A stretch of 14,830 bases of DNA from Candidatus Caccousia avistercoris. GTDB lineage: Bacteria; Bacillota; Clostridia; Oscillospirales; Acutalibacteraceae. The stretch is from the NCBI GenBank assembly GCA_018715025.1, contig DVMK01000034.1:1-14830 (forward strand). The letters are read 5' to 3'. Under the pieces are notes generated by a model. The model saw only the letters and a list, made by a program, of their open reading frames with translations. It was not told the origin of the DNA and did not search any database. The stretch's first letter is position 1, and every line of letters begins with the position of its first letter. The position numbers were made by a program, and so were the translations under genes. Shown here one piece after another: positions 6,909 to 13,477 of the stretch.

Positions 6909-7489
6909 TCACCCCTCCTTTTCCTTCTCCCGCTGGGCCCTCACCTCGGCGGCGGCCAGCAGGAAGGCCCGTTCCCGCCTGCTGAGGGAAAACAGCCGGG
7001 AGGGGGGCAGGTGGAACTGGTACAGGCAGTAGTAAGCCAGGGCGGCCTCCCAGTCGCCGCCCTGAATCAGTTTTTTGCCTCGTCCACCTCCTGGGATTCC
7101 AGCCCGAACCCGCAGATCTCCTGGGCCTTCTCCAGGTAGGCGGCGTATTCCCCGGCGGTGAGCATCGCCTTCAGCAGCGCGTCCTCGCCCATCACCCGGT
7201 AGCTGTCCTGCAGCTCCCGGTCGCGCAGGTCCGGGTAGACGGTGCAGGCGGCGGCCAGCTTCCCCAGGTACAGGTCCGGGTCGGTTTCGCTCATGAAAAT
7301 CCCCCTGCGCCCCGGCACCGGCACCCGCCGCACGCAGGCCATGCGCAGGGCCTCGTCCTCCGCGCCGGTAAGGCAGCGCAGCTCCCACTGCTCCGGCTTC
7401 CCCTCCTGGTTTCGGAACCGGGGGGAAGCGGCGTATTTCCATCGGATCTCCCCAATGGGGGTTTCGTTCAAAAAAGCCCGCAGGCCCAT
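6909..7489 (-). CDS. xkdN: Tail assembly chaperone, long -1 frameshift form
   Basis: A -1 shift on the heptamer at 7070-7076 joins the 140-residue short form to 53 further residues (starting LIQGGDWEAALAYY) in the overlapping frame, giving a 193-residue protein. The extension contains WEAALAYYCLYQFHLPPSRLFSLS, an aromatic and leucine-rich helix, then a charged end (RAQREKEKEG). This is equivalent to the lambda gpG/gpGT arrangement that is widespread in long-tailed phages. The extension has no convincing start codon or SD of its own close to the overlap, which supports a frameshift over a separate gene. It stops 1 bp before the ATG of the next gene. Confidence 0.88.
7038..7092 (-). promoter_or_regulatory. 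Programmed -1 frameshift signal
   Basis: Three elements are visible on the transcribed strand. An internal Shine-Dalgarno AGGAGG is at 7087-7092. Ten nucleotides later comes the slippery heptamer A AAA AAC (7070-7076), in the correct phase with the GCA AAA AAC codons. After a 5-nt spacer that contains the 0-frame TGA comes a stem of nine perfect pairs, CAGGGCGGC (7056-7064) with GCCGCCCTG (7038-7046), closing a 9-nt loop. This arrangement resembles the E. coli dnaX frameshift signal in spacing and parts. Confidence 0.9.
7067..7489 (-). CDS. xkdN: Tail assembly chaperone, short form (XkdN-like)
   Basis: This 140-residue protein begins MGLRAFLNETPIGEIRWKY and contains PEQWELRCLTGAEDEALRMAC and LRDRELQDSYRVMGEDALLKAML. 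These are conserved features of the XkdN family of phage tail assembly chaperones. In the family, the short and frameshifted long forms coat the tape-measure protein while the tail tube polymerises, and neither is in the virion. The frame ends GluAlaLysAsn-TGA exactly at the slippery site, so ribosomes that do not shift release this form. The ATG start has AAGGATGAGGAG upstream. Confidence 0.93.
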   Translation of the reverse strand: MGLRAFLNETPIGEIRWKYAASPRFRNQEGKPEQWELRCLTGAEDEALRMACVRRVPVPGRRGIFMSETDPDLYLGKLAAACTVYPDLRDRELQDSYRVMGEDALLKAMLTAGEYAAYLEKAQEICGFGLESQEVDEAKN

Positions 7490-7554
7490 CTCTCCTCATC
7501 CTTTCTCCGCTGCCGCGGAACATCCCGGAAAGCCAAGCCCTTCCCTGTGCTGTG

Positions 7555-8016
7555 TCACGGGGCAATTTCCGCAAAGGCCTCCGGCATTTCAAAGTCCTCA
7601 AAGGTGAACTCCAAATCCTCGTCCAGGTAGTCGGCCCCGGCGTCAAATTTGGCCAGCACGCCCCCGTCGATGTTGCAGTCCTTCAGAATAATGGTCTGCC
7701 GGCCGGCAGAGGAGGTGGGGTCGTCGTTTGTCACCTGAATGTCGAAATACACGTCCTCCCCGGTGCTTTTGTACCGGTACATCAGTTCCCGGAACAGGGA
7801 GGAATTGTAGTGGAACCTGGCGGTGCCGCGGCCCCGCCAGCCGGTAGTCTTGTTCCCCCGCCCCGGCCTGCCCAGAATGGGAATCTGGGCCTTTTCCCGC
7901 TGGAATTTCGCTTCCAGCCGAATGGCCTGCATCAGCTGGTAGCGCTTCCCCTCTATGGTCACGTAGCACTCCGCCAGCGCGGCGGAAATCGTGTCCTTGG
8001 CGTTCATGGTTGTCAC
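7555..8016 (-). CDS. xkdM: Tail tube protein (XkdM-like)
   Basis: This 153-residue protein matches the size and pattern of PBSX XkdM inner tube subunits. It opens with ISAALAECYVTIEGKRYQL, has a middle TARFHYNSSLFRELMYRY, then VYFDIQVTNDDPTSSAGRQT and an acidic end ending in DLEFTFEDFEMPE. Hexamer rings of this protein stack inside the sheath. The GTG at 8016 is used because AAGGAGGG lies 7 nt upstream; an in-frame ATG at 8007 would be 16 nt away. The 65-bp gap to the next gene (7490-7554) contains its SD and no convincing terminator. Confidence 0.92.
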   Translation of the reverse strand: MTTMNAKDTISAALAECYVTIEGKRYQLMQAIRLEAKFQREKAQIPILGRPGRGNKTTGWRGRGTARFHYNSSLFRELMYRYKSTGEDVYFDIQVTNDDPTSSAGRQTIILKDCNIDGGVLAKFDAGADYLDEDLEFTFEDFEMPEAFAEIAP

Positions 8017-8035
8017 AGGCGTTCCCTCCTTTTCC

Positions 8036-9322
8036 TCAGGCCACGGTAACGGTCATGTAAAGCTGTTCCATGGCGCATACCGGGGTGATTTGATCCGTCA
8101 CCACCACCGAGCGCTTGGTAGGCCCGGCCTGTACCTGCACCCCCTGGGGGGAAAAGGACTCGATGGCCCTGGCCCGCTCCAGCTCCTGGTGGTGCTTTAC
8201 AATGTCGTTCCACAGGCTCAGCCTGCCGGCCGCGTCGTTGGGGATCACCCCCAGGTACCGGGTGCAGAACAGGGAGGCGACGTCGTTGGCAATCTGATCC
8301 AGCACCCGCACCGTCTGGTTCATGGCGAAATCCTCTGACTTTTCCGCCGTGAAGGAGACGAGGGTATTGATGTCAGAGAGCACGCGGATTTGCGCGCCCA
8401 CCTGGTGGAACAGGAATTTCCCCTCCTTCAGGCCTGCCTCCAGCTCAGACTGGGAAAGCCCGGCCTGCACCGTGTACTCGCCGTCGTACACCCGGTTGGA
8501 ATTGCTGCCGTTCACCGGGCACCCGGCGGCGGCCCCGGCCGCCCAGTACACCAGGGCGGGGGCGTCCTCCGCGGCGCTGTTCTCCACGCTGATAATCCCC
8601 TCGTAGTCCGCGGCGGTGCGGTACAGCACCGTCTGGAACTTCACGCCGCAGTCCTCGCGCATGCGGCGGGTAAAGTCGCAGAACAGGCGGTTCACCTCGC
8701 TGTCTGTGCTGGCGCAGGCCAGCGCCTGAAAGGCGTAGGGCTCCACCGCCTGCAGAAAGGCGCTGTAGTCGGCGGCCTCCGGCGTCTTGTCCGCGCCGCC
8801 GGCCAGGGGTTCCCCCGCTGTGGCCGCCAGGGAGACCTCCCGCTTCCACACCACATAAGGGTTGTCTTGCAGGTCTGCCATGCTGGCAGCCTCCTGCACA
8901 TCCACCGAAGCCCCGTCCAGCAGGGTGGCCACCCGGAAGGCTTCCCCCTCCTGGGCGACGGCCACAGAGAGCCGGTTTCCCCCGGCGCCGCCGCAGCGGG
9001 CCTGCGCCAGGGTGTTTTCCGCTTTCTCCCCGCCGGCCGGGCGGTAGAACAAAAGCTTTTGGGCCGTGCGGAAAATTTCCCGCACCGGCCGCAGCTCCGG
9101 GGCCTGGGAATCCCGGCCGAACAGGGCCATGGAGTCCGCGGCGAACGCGTCTGCCGCCAGTTCTGTCACCACGCCCTCCGGCCCCCAGTCCAGGGGAAGC
9201 AGGGCCGCCGCCGTGCCCCGCTCCCCCAGGGCGGCCGAAGCCCGGGCCGCGCTGACAAAATTGATGTACGCCCCCGGCAGCGCCTTGTTGGTCAGGGTAT
9301 AGCTTCCTCCGCCAAATGCCAT
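8036..9322 (-). CDS. xkdK: Contractile tail sheath protein (XkdK-like)
   Basis: At 428 residues it is close to the length of PBSX XkdK-type sheaths. The N-terminus SYTLTNKALPGAYINFVS is the family opening that precedes the first strand used for handshake contacts between sheath rings. The C-terminal domain contains RVLSDINTLVSFT, a helical MNQTVRVLDQIANDV and a GxVQVQAGP-type strand ending in EQLYMTVTVA, the usual closing strand. The conserved core identifies a contractile (myovirus-type) tail rather than a siphovirus. The start ATG has GAGGAGG about 8 nt upstream. The tube gene follows with its SD in the short gap. Confidence 0.95.
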   Translation of the reverse strand: MAFGGGSYTLTNKALPGAYINFVSAARASAALGERGTAAALLPLDWGPEGVVTELAADAFAADSMALFGRDSQAPELRPVREIFRTAQKLLFYRPAGGEKAENTLAQARCGGAGGNRLSVAVAQEGEAFRVATLLDGASVDVQEAASMADLQDNPYVVWKREVSLAATAGEPLAGGADKTPEAADYSAFLQAVEPYAFQALACASTDSEVNRLFCDFTRRMREDCGVKFQTVLYRTAADYEGIISVENSAAEDAPALVYWAAGAAAGCPVNGSNSNRVYDGEYTVQAGLSQSELEAGLKEGKFLFHQVGAQIRVLSDINTLVSFTAEKSEDFAMNQTVRVLDQIANDVASLFCTRYLGVIPNDAAGRLSLWNDIVKHHQELERARAIESFSPQGVQVQAGPTKRSVVVTDQITPVCAMEQLYMTVTVA

Positions 9323-9337
9323 TGCGATTCCTCCTCG

Positions 9338-9787
9338 TCACAAGCTCTCATGATTTTCTTCTTCCCGCAAAGCCAGGGAAACCCGGGCCTCCTCCATGGG
9401 CTCGCCCGCCTTCTCCCGGCGGCGGAACAGGGCGTATTCCGCCAGGGCCGCCGCCCCCTCCTGCCGCAGCTCCCCCTGCAGGGAGCGGGCCCGGGCCCAG
9501 CCGCCGGGCAGGGGGAAGGACTCCAGCGCCGCTTCCAGCCTGTCCAGCGCGGCCAGCAGGGCCGGGCGGTCCTCCCTCTGGGCCGGGGCGGGCAGGTACA
9601 GGGCTTCTGCCCGAAGCAGGGCCTGCTGCCGCCCGTTGGGGAAGGGGATCCGCTCCTCATGAAGGATCTGCAGAAAGACGCAGGGGGCCGCGGCCCCCTG
9701 GGGCACCGCATCCAGGTACACCGCCGTGCCCTCCCCAAGGGCGGCCCCCACCGCCTGGGCCATAGCCCGCAGCAGTTCTTCCGCCAT
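9338..9787 (-). CDS. Tail terminator / tail completion protein (DUF6838-like)
   Basis: A 149-residue protein opening MAEELLRAMAQAVGAAL, with VYLDAVPQGAAAPCVFLQIL at about residues 23-42. This pattern, a helix followed by a strand with PQG and PCxFLQ, is typical of a family of Firmicutes phage proteins placed just before the sheath, likely tail terminators. It would cap the tail tube at the neck and stop tube and sheath growth. The stop is 15 bp before the sheath start. The C-terminus ends in a charged tail (REEENHESL). Assignment rests on family pattern and on position. Confidence 0.75.
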   Translation of the reverse strand: MAEELLRAMAQAVGAALGEGTAVYLDAVPQGAAAPCVFLQILHEERIPFPNGRQQALLRAEALYLPAPAQREDRPALLAALDRLEAALESFPLPGGWARARSLQGELRQEGAAALAEYALFRRREKAGEPMEEARVSLALREEENHESL

Positions 9788-9788
9788 G

Positions 9789-10163
9789 CTACGCCAGCTC
9801 CTTCCAAAGGGCCAGGGGAATTTCCTGGTGGGAACCGTACACCGCCGCTTCCCCGCTGCGGCAGTACACGCGCTCCCCGCCCCGGCCCGTCACCGTAATT
9901 TTCGACCCGGCGGGCACCTGCCATTCCGGGGCCAGGAACAGCTTCACGCTCTGGGGGGCTTCCGAGCGGGGGGACGCCCGGCCCGCCGCCTGCAGGCCCG
10001 AAAAGGACTGCCTGCTGGCCCCGGAAAAGGAAAGGCGGCAGGGCGCCGCGGCAATGGTTGTCTCCAGCCGGAAGCGGGTGGCCGCCCCCTCCTGAAAGGG
10101 AACGGCCGTCTCGACCCGGGCCGTACAGTCGTACAAGCTTTCCAGCGCGCTTCGCAGGCTCAC
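9789..10163 (-). CDS. Head-tail joining protein, stopper-like
   Basis: A 124-residue protein rich in beta-strand patterns (TRFRLETTIAAAPCRLSF, SVKLFLAPEWQVPAGSKITV, GERVYCRSGEAAVYGSHQE). It begins LRSALESLYDCTARVE, which resembles XkdH/minor capsid proteins that plug the head after packaging. Start choice: two adjacent GTG codons, 10166 and 10163. The second gives a GTGA overlap with the previous stop and lies 8 nt from AGGAGG. The open frame extends much further upstream (to 10457) but that part overlaps the adaptor gene and has the Gly/Arg/Pro-rich look of a shadow frame. The role is inferred from order and fold pattern. Confidence 0.72.
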   Translation of the reverse strand: MSLRSALESLYDCTARVETAVPFQEGAATRFRLETTIAAAPCRLSFSGASRQSFSGLQAAGRASPRSEAPQSVKLFLAPEWQVPAGSKITVTGRGGERVYCRSGEAAVYGSHQEIPLALWKELA

Positions 10164-10519
10164 CACACCAACCTCCTGTACCGGGCAAAGGCGCGCCTGG
10201 CCCCGGCGCACAGCTCCGCCGCCAGGGCGGCTCTTTTGGGGCCGGGCAGATCCTCCCCGGAAAACTGCACCTGGGTGTCCCCCTCCCGCACCGAAAGGGG
10301 GGCGGCCTCCCCGGCGGGGGAAGCCGCCTGCAGGCAGAGCCCGGCGGCCAGGGCGGCCGCTTCCTCCCAAAGGCCCTCCGGCAGCTGCGGCAGGGCGCAG
10401 GCGTTCTTTACCTCCCACAGGGCGCGGCGGGCGGCGGTGAGAAGGGCCTCCTCCCACGCCTGCCCGCCGGCCGCCCTCACGTACTCTGCGGCCCTGGCCG
10501 CCAGCTCCTCTTCCCTCAT
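10160..10519 (-). CDS. Head-tail connector, adaptor-like
   Basis: This 119-residue helical protein sits directly after the capsid gene, the usual place of the gp15/gp6/YqbG-type adaptor that binds the portal. The N-terminus REEELAARAAEYVRAAGG and the GLWEEAAALAAGLCLQAA helix match the helical build of that group. The function is mainly inferred from position. The open frame extends upstream to 10639 inside the capsid gene; the ATG at 10519 is chosen because it forms an ATGA overlap with the capsid stop and has AAGGTGAAGG upstream. The end overlaps the next gene by 4 bp. Confidence 0.7.
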   Translation of the reverse strand: MREEELAARAAEYVRAAGGQAWEEALLTAARRALWEVKNACALPQLPEGLWEEAAALAAGLCLQAASPAGEAAPLSVREGDTQVQFSGEDLPGPKRAALAAELCAGARRAFARYRRLVW

Positions 10520-11499
10520 CCCTTCACCTTGATCTTCCGCATTACGCCTGCGGCGCGGGTGGCCTTTAACGCCACGGCGGCCACCATCTCCACCTCGCCG
10601 GTTTTCACCGCGCCCGAGGTGCGGTAGTCCGGCAGCCACTGGCGCACCGGCAGCACCCCCGAGGGGCTGACCGCGTGGAAGCCGTCCAGGCCGAAACGCA
10701 CCGCATAGAGGGAGGTGCAGCCTCCGTTGCCCGTCTGCCCCTCCTCCGAGCCGGTAAGGATGGGCACGATGGGGTCGTTGGTGCCGGGCTTGGCCCCCAG
10801 ATCCACCAGAGGCACCGCGCCGTAGCTTTCCACCTGCTGGCCGAACTCATTCCGGGCTGTCTGGTACATGCCCGCACGGCGGGCGCAGGCCCGGATTTTG
10901 GCGATGAGCTTGGTGTTGCCGCCAATGAAGTCCGGCGCGCCGTCCAGGCCCATGAGGAATTCGTCCAGGGCGTCCAGAAAAGCCATATAATTCTGGTCCA
11001 GCGCCTCTGAGGTGGAAAGGTCAATGACCGCCGTCGGGACAAATTCCGTGGTAGAGCCCTTCAGGGCCTTTTCCAGCCCGTCAAAGGCCTTGCTGTCCGC
11101 AGTGCTGTCGCCGTTAATCACCGTGTCGGTGAACAGGGCCGCGGCCGCCTTCACCTTCTGGGCCATCTGGAAGCTCACCTCGTTGGCCGCGCCGCCCATG
11201 TCCGCAATCACCCGGTCCACCTGGAAGGATCCGCCGAAAATTTTCAGATCTACCGAATACCGCTCCTTGGCCGCCTCCTGGGGGGTGTATTCCTTGTTGA
11301 TTTCCCGGAAGGCCGCGGTGGGCTGGGTCACCACCCTGGTGTAGCTGTAGGTCATGGTGGCCCCGCCGCCCCGGTGGGCCACGCAGTCGTCAAAGGGGAT
11401 GTGATCCAGCAGGAAGCTGGATTTTCGAAACTCGTCGATGACCAGGGGAGAAAGCTTGTCCTGGGTATTTTTCTTTGCCTGTTCCAGTGTTACCGCCAT
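10516..11499 (-). CDS. Major capsid protein
   Basis: About 327 residues, located after the scaffold as in SPP1/PBSX-type head modules. The N-terminus MAVTLEQAKKNTQDK leads into VIDEFRKSSFLLDHIPFDD, a usual opening of Firmicutes phage capsid proteins. The ordered middle contains a run typical of HK97-fold coat proteins (GGNTKLIAKIRACAR, then a later GPL-like VVPILTGSE region). Two ATG codons lie close together at 11505 and 11499. The second is preferred because AAAGGA is 8 nt from it but only 2 nt from the first. The stop overlaps the next gene by 4 bp (ATGA). No protease gene or obvious cleavage site is visible, so the coat may assemble without an N-terminal delta-domain cut. Confidence 0.88.
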   Translation of the reverse strand: MAVTLEQAKKNTQDKLSPLVIDEFRKSSFLLDHIPFDDCVAHRGGGATMTYSYTRVVTQPTAAFREINKEYTPQEAAKERYSVDLKIFGGSFQVDRVIADMGGAANEVSFQMAQKVKAAAALFTDTVINGDSTADSKAFDGLEKALKGSTTEFVPTAVIDLSTSEALDQNYMAFLDALDEFLMGLDGAPDFIGGNTKLIAKIRACARRAGMYQTARNEFGQQVESYGAVPLVDLGAKPGTNDPIVPILTGSEEGQTGNGGCTSLYAVRFGLDGFHAVSPSGVLPVRQWLPDYRTSGAVKTGEVEMVAAVALKATRAAGVMRKIKVKG

Positions 11500-11519
11500 G
11501 TGCATCGTCCTTTCTCTTC

Positions 11520-11951
11520 TCAGTCAGATTCCATGTTCATGCTCTGCGCAACGGCCTCTGCCAGGGTGAGGGCCGCGCCCCCCTCCTCGCCCAGGGCCAT
11601 GCCCTCTGCAGGCCGGAAGCCGGAAAGCCTGGGCTCCTCACGCCCTGCAAACAGGAAGGCGGTGGCTTCCCCGGCCTTCAGGGCCGCAACCTGCTCCTCC
11701 AGCCCCGGGTAGGCGCCGTCCTCCGCCGGCTGGGCCGTCTCCGGGTCAAAGGCCAGCAGGGCCCGGGCCGCCTTTACGTTCCTGGCCCCCGCCTGGGCCA
11801 GCGCCAGCCTGGCCGCCCCCTCCGCCTGCTCCCGGCGCAGGGCCTGTTCCCCCCGGGCCCTGGCCTCCTCCAGCACGCGGGTATGCTCGCCCAGCACCTG
11901 GGCGGCCGTTTCCGGCGCCAGGCCCAGCCCCTGCAGAAATTCCTCCGTCAT
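11520..11951 (-). CDS. Phage scaffolding protein (GP20-like)
   Basis: This 143-residue protein is Ala/Glu-rich and almost entirely helical, with a long charged helix (residues about 15-60). It also contains the pattern ALAQAGARNVKAARALL and a later GLEEQVAALKAGEATAFLF, which recall GP20-type scaffolds of Firmicutes phages. Such proteins direct prohead assembly and then leave or are degraded. The open frame extends to 12005, but the ATG at 11951 has AAAGGAGAA about 5 nt upstream, and the extra N-terminal residues do not fit the family. Position between portal and capsid is the usual one. The gene uses many more Ala/Gly/Arg codons than typical relatives, in line with the high GC of the element. 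Confidence 0.85.
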   Translation of the reverse strand: MTEEFLQGLGLAPETAAQVLGEHTRVLEEARARGEQALRREQAEGAARLALAQAGARNVKAARALLAFDPETAQPAEDGAYPGLEEQVAALKAGEATAFLFAGREEPRLSGFRPAEGMALGEEGGAALTLAEAVAQSMNMESD

Positions 11952-11985
11952 AAGCCTTCTCCTTTCATACAAAAATAATAGCCAA

Positions 11986-12003
11986 GCGGGAGATCCCCCC
12001 CGC
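11986..12003 (-). terminator. Weak terminator-like hairpin between portal and scaffold
   Basis: On the transcribed strand an 18-nt sequence GCGGGGGGGATCTCCCGC folds into a 7-bp stem (one G·U pair) with a 4-nt loop. It is followed after a few bases by a T-rich run (TATTATTTTTG). It sits 10 bp past the portal stop, in the only AT-rich gap of the window (11952-12012). It may cause partial termination or RNA processing between portal (12 copies per head) and scaffold/capsid (hundreds of copies). A terminator role is uncertain because the T run is interrupted and not directly adjacent to the stem. Confidence 0.25.
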
Positions 12004-12012
12004 ATCCGCCGT

Positions 12013-13437
12013 TCACCGTCCGGAATCCGCCAGGCGGGCCAGCTCTGCGGAAACGTCCTTCACCCAGGGGTGCTGGGCCACGAGGGTTTCCTGCGAGAGA
12101 AGCCCCTGGGAATTTTTCACATCCTGAATCACCTGGGACTCGTTCACAATGGTGTCCCGGTTGAAGATGAGCTCTGCCTGCCGGCCGGTGAAATCTCCCC
12201 GGCCCGCCGCCTTCAGGGCCAGGTTAAAAAAGTAAAGCAGCTCCTGGAACGAGGCCTGGAACTCCGCCTCCATCCGGTTGGCGTCCAGGTCCATGTCGCT
12301 GAACACCGAGCGCAGGTTCATCTCGTTGGGGGTTCCGGCGGCCCGCAGGTCGCGGGCGTCGTAGCCCCTGGCGTTCTCCACCAGGGCCCGCTTCAGCAGC
12401 TCCAGCACCGCCCTGTAATTTTCCCCGTTCACCTCCAGGGAAAGGGTGCGCACGTCGCCGCCGGGCGCGCCTGCGTCGCTGCGCACCTTCACCGCCCCGT
12501 AGGCCGCCAGGTTCCGGCGGAATTCCCCCAGGTTCTGGCCGTCGTAGTTTACCAGCACCAGAATGGTGTTGCGGGGATCCTCCTGCATGCCGTTTACAAA
12601 GCTGGAGAGGATCAGGTTGACGGCGTCCTGAAGGGATTTCACCCGGTTCAGCAGGGGCAGCTCCTCCGGCCCGCTTTTCCAGGGGATGAGGGGCAGCCTG
12701 CCCCAGGCCAGCGGCTTCCTGCTTCCGCCTGCCCCTGCCCACAGGTACGGCGCGCGGAAGGGCGCGTCCTTTACCAGCCGGCCGCCCTCCCGCCGGAAGC
12801 GGTACACCCCCTGGGGCGTGTAAAGCTCGGCGTACTGGCCCGTCTCTCTGCCCCGGGCCCCGTATTCCTCCCGCCGGTACACCCGCAGGGCGGCCTCCAG
12901 GCGGGTGTGGTCCCCGTCCTCCCAGAAGGGGAGCACCTCCCAGGGGGCGAAGCGGCGCAGGCGCAGGCCGTCCTCCCCCCACCAGGGGGCCAGCCAGCCG
13001 CAGCCCCCGGCCAGGGCATCGTGGCCCAGGGCCCGCAGGGTGCGGAAGAAGCCGGGCCCCAGCATTGCCTGCAGGGCCTGCCGATAGGCGTTGTCCTCCG
13101 TTTCCAGGGCGGGCGGCCTGCCCAGCAGGTAGTCCAGCTTCTGGTCCAGCATGCGGGCGTACTGGTTGTCGGTCAGGCGCGCGTTGGGCAGGTTTGCCAC
13201 CTCCACCGGCATCCCCTCCGGGCCTATCACCGTCCGCTTCCGGCTGAGAATCTTCTGTTCCCCCCGGTAGTAAAGCTCCCCCAGCAGCTGCTCCCGCCGC
13301 CGTGGGGAGGATTCCCAGGCCAGCCACTCCCGCGCCAGGAATTCCAGGCTGCCCAGGGGCGGCGCCCCGGCCGACGGAGGCCGCCCGCTGCCGAACAGCC
13401 CCGCCGCCGGCCCGCCCCACTGGAACCATTTTCCCAT
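12013..13437 (-). CDS. Portal protein (SPP1 gp6-like)
   Basis: This 474-residue protein follows TerL and carries the hallmarks of SPP1 gp6-type portals. An early LTDNQYARMLDQKLDYLLGRP-like segment (residues about 95-115) is followed by the clip/wing region. The stem region includes VKSLQDAVNLILSSFVNG, and RNTILVLVNYDG and NEMNLRSVFSDMDLD come later. A dodecamer at one head vertex is expected to act as DNA channel and terminase docking site. The open frame extends upstream to 13536, but the ATG at 13437 is preferred: it has AAGGAGG about 8 nt upstream, and the longer form would run into terL. The C-terminus is intact (WVKDVSAELARLADSGR). No minor head protein gene (SPP1 gp7/Mu F type) follows. 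Confidence 0.93.
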   Translation of the reverse strand: MGKWFQWGGPAAGLFGSGRPPSAGAPPLGSLEFLAREWLAWESSPRRREQLLGELYYRGEQKILSRKRTVIGPEGMPVEVANLPNARLTDNQYARMLDQKLDYLLGRPPALETEDNAYRQALQAMLGPGFFRTLRALGHDALAGGCGWLAPWWGEDGLRLRRFAPWEVLPFWEDGDHTRLEAALRVYRREEYGARGRETGQYAELYTPQGVYRFRREGGRLVKDAPFRAPYLWAGAGGSRKPLAWGRLPLIPWKSGPEELPLLNRVKSLQDAVNLILSSFVNGMQEDPRNTILVLVNYDGQNLGEFRRNLAAYGAVKVRSDAGAPGGDVRTLSLEVNGENYRAVLELLKRALVENARGYDARDLRAAGTPNEMNLRSVFSDMDLDANRMEAEFQASFQELLYFFNLALKAAGRGDFTGRQAELIFNRDTIVNESQVIQDVKNSQGLLSQETLVAQHPWVKDVSAELARLADSGR

Positions 13438-13455
13438 GCTTCCGCCTCCTTCCCT

Positions 13456-13472
13456 CTTTGGCTGCGCCAAAG
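13456..13472 (-). other. Perfect 7-bp hairpin between terL and portal
   Basis: On the transcribed strand CTTTGGC-GCA-GCCAAAG forms a perfect 7-bp stem with a 3-nt loop. It lies just after the large-terminase stop and just before the portal Shine-Dalgarno AAGGAGG. No U-tract follows, so it is not a classical intrinsic terminator. It could be an mRNA stability or processing element that sets the ratio of terminase to structural proteins. The structure is seen in the sequence; the role is inferred. Confidence 0.4.
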
Positions 13473-13477
13473 GCCGG

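Noticed and set aside
5375..7139. Long plus-strand open frames (over 400 codons) opposite the XkdP, tape-measure-slot and chaperone genes
   Set aside because: They are Pro/Arg/Gly/Ala/Ser-rich, cross several well-identified minus-strand genes and have no recognisable domain. High GC on the coding strand removes stops from the opposite strand.
6909..7646. Independent 245-codon gene overlapping the chaperone
   Set aside because: Its upstream part is a Gly/Arg-rich shadow of the chaperone gene. Only the last 53 codons look real, and they are joined to the chaperone by the -1 frameshift signal.
11952..11985. Sigma-A-type promoter upstream of the scaffold gene (TTGGCT and TATTAT/TATGAA)
   Set aside because: The candidate -35 and -10 elements are about 10 bp apart or overlapping, so the spacing is wrong.
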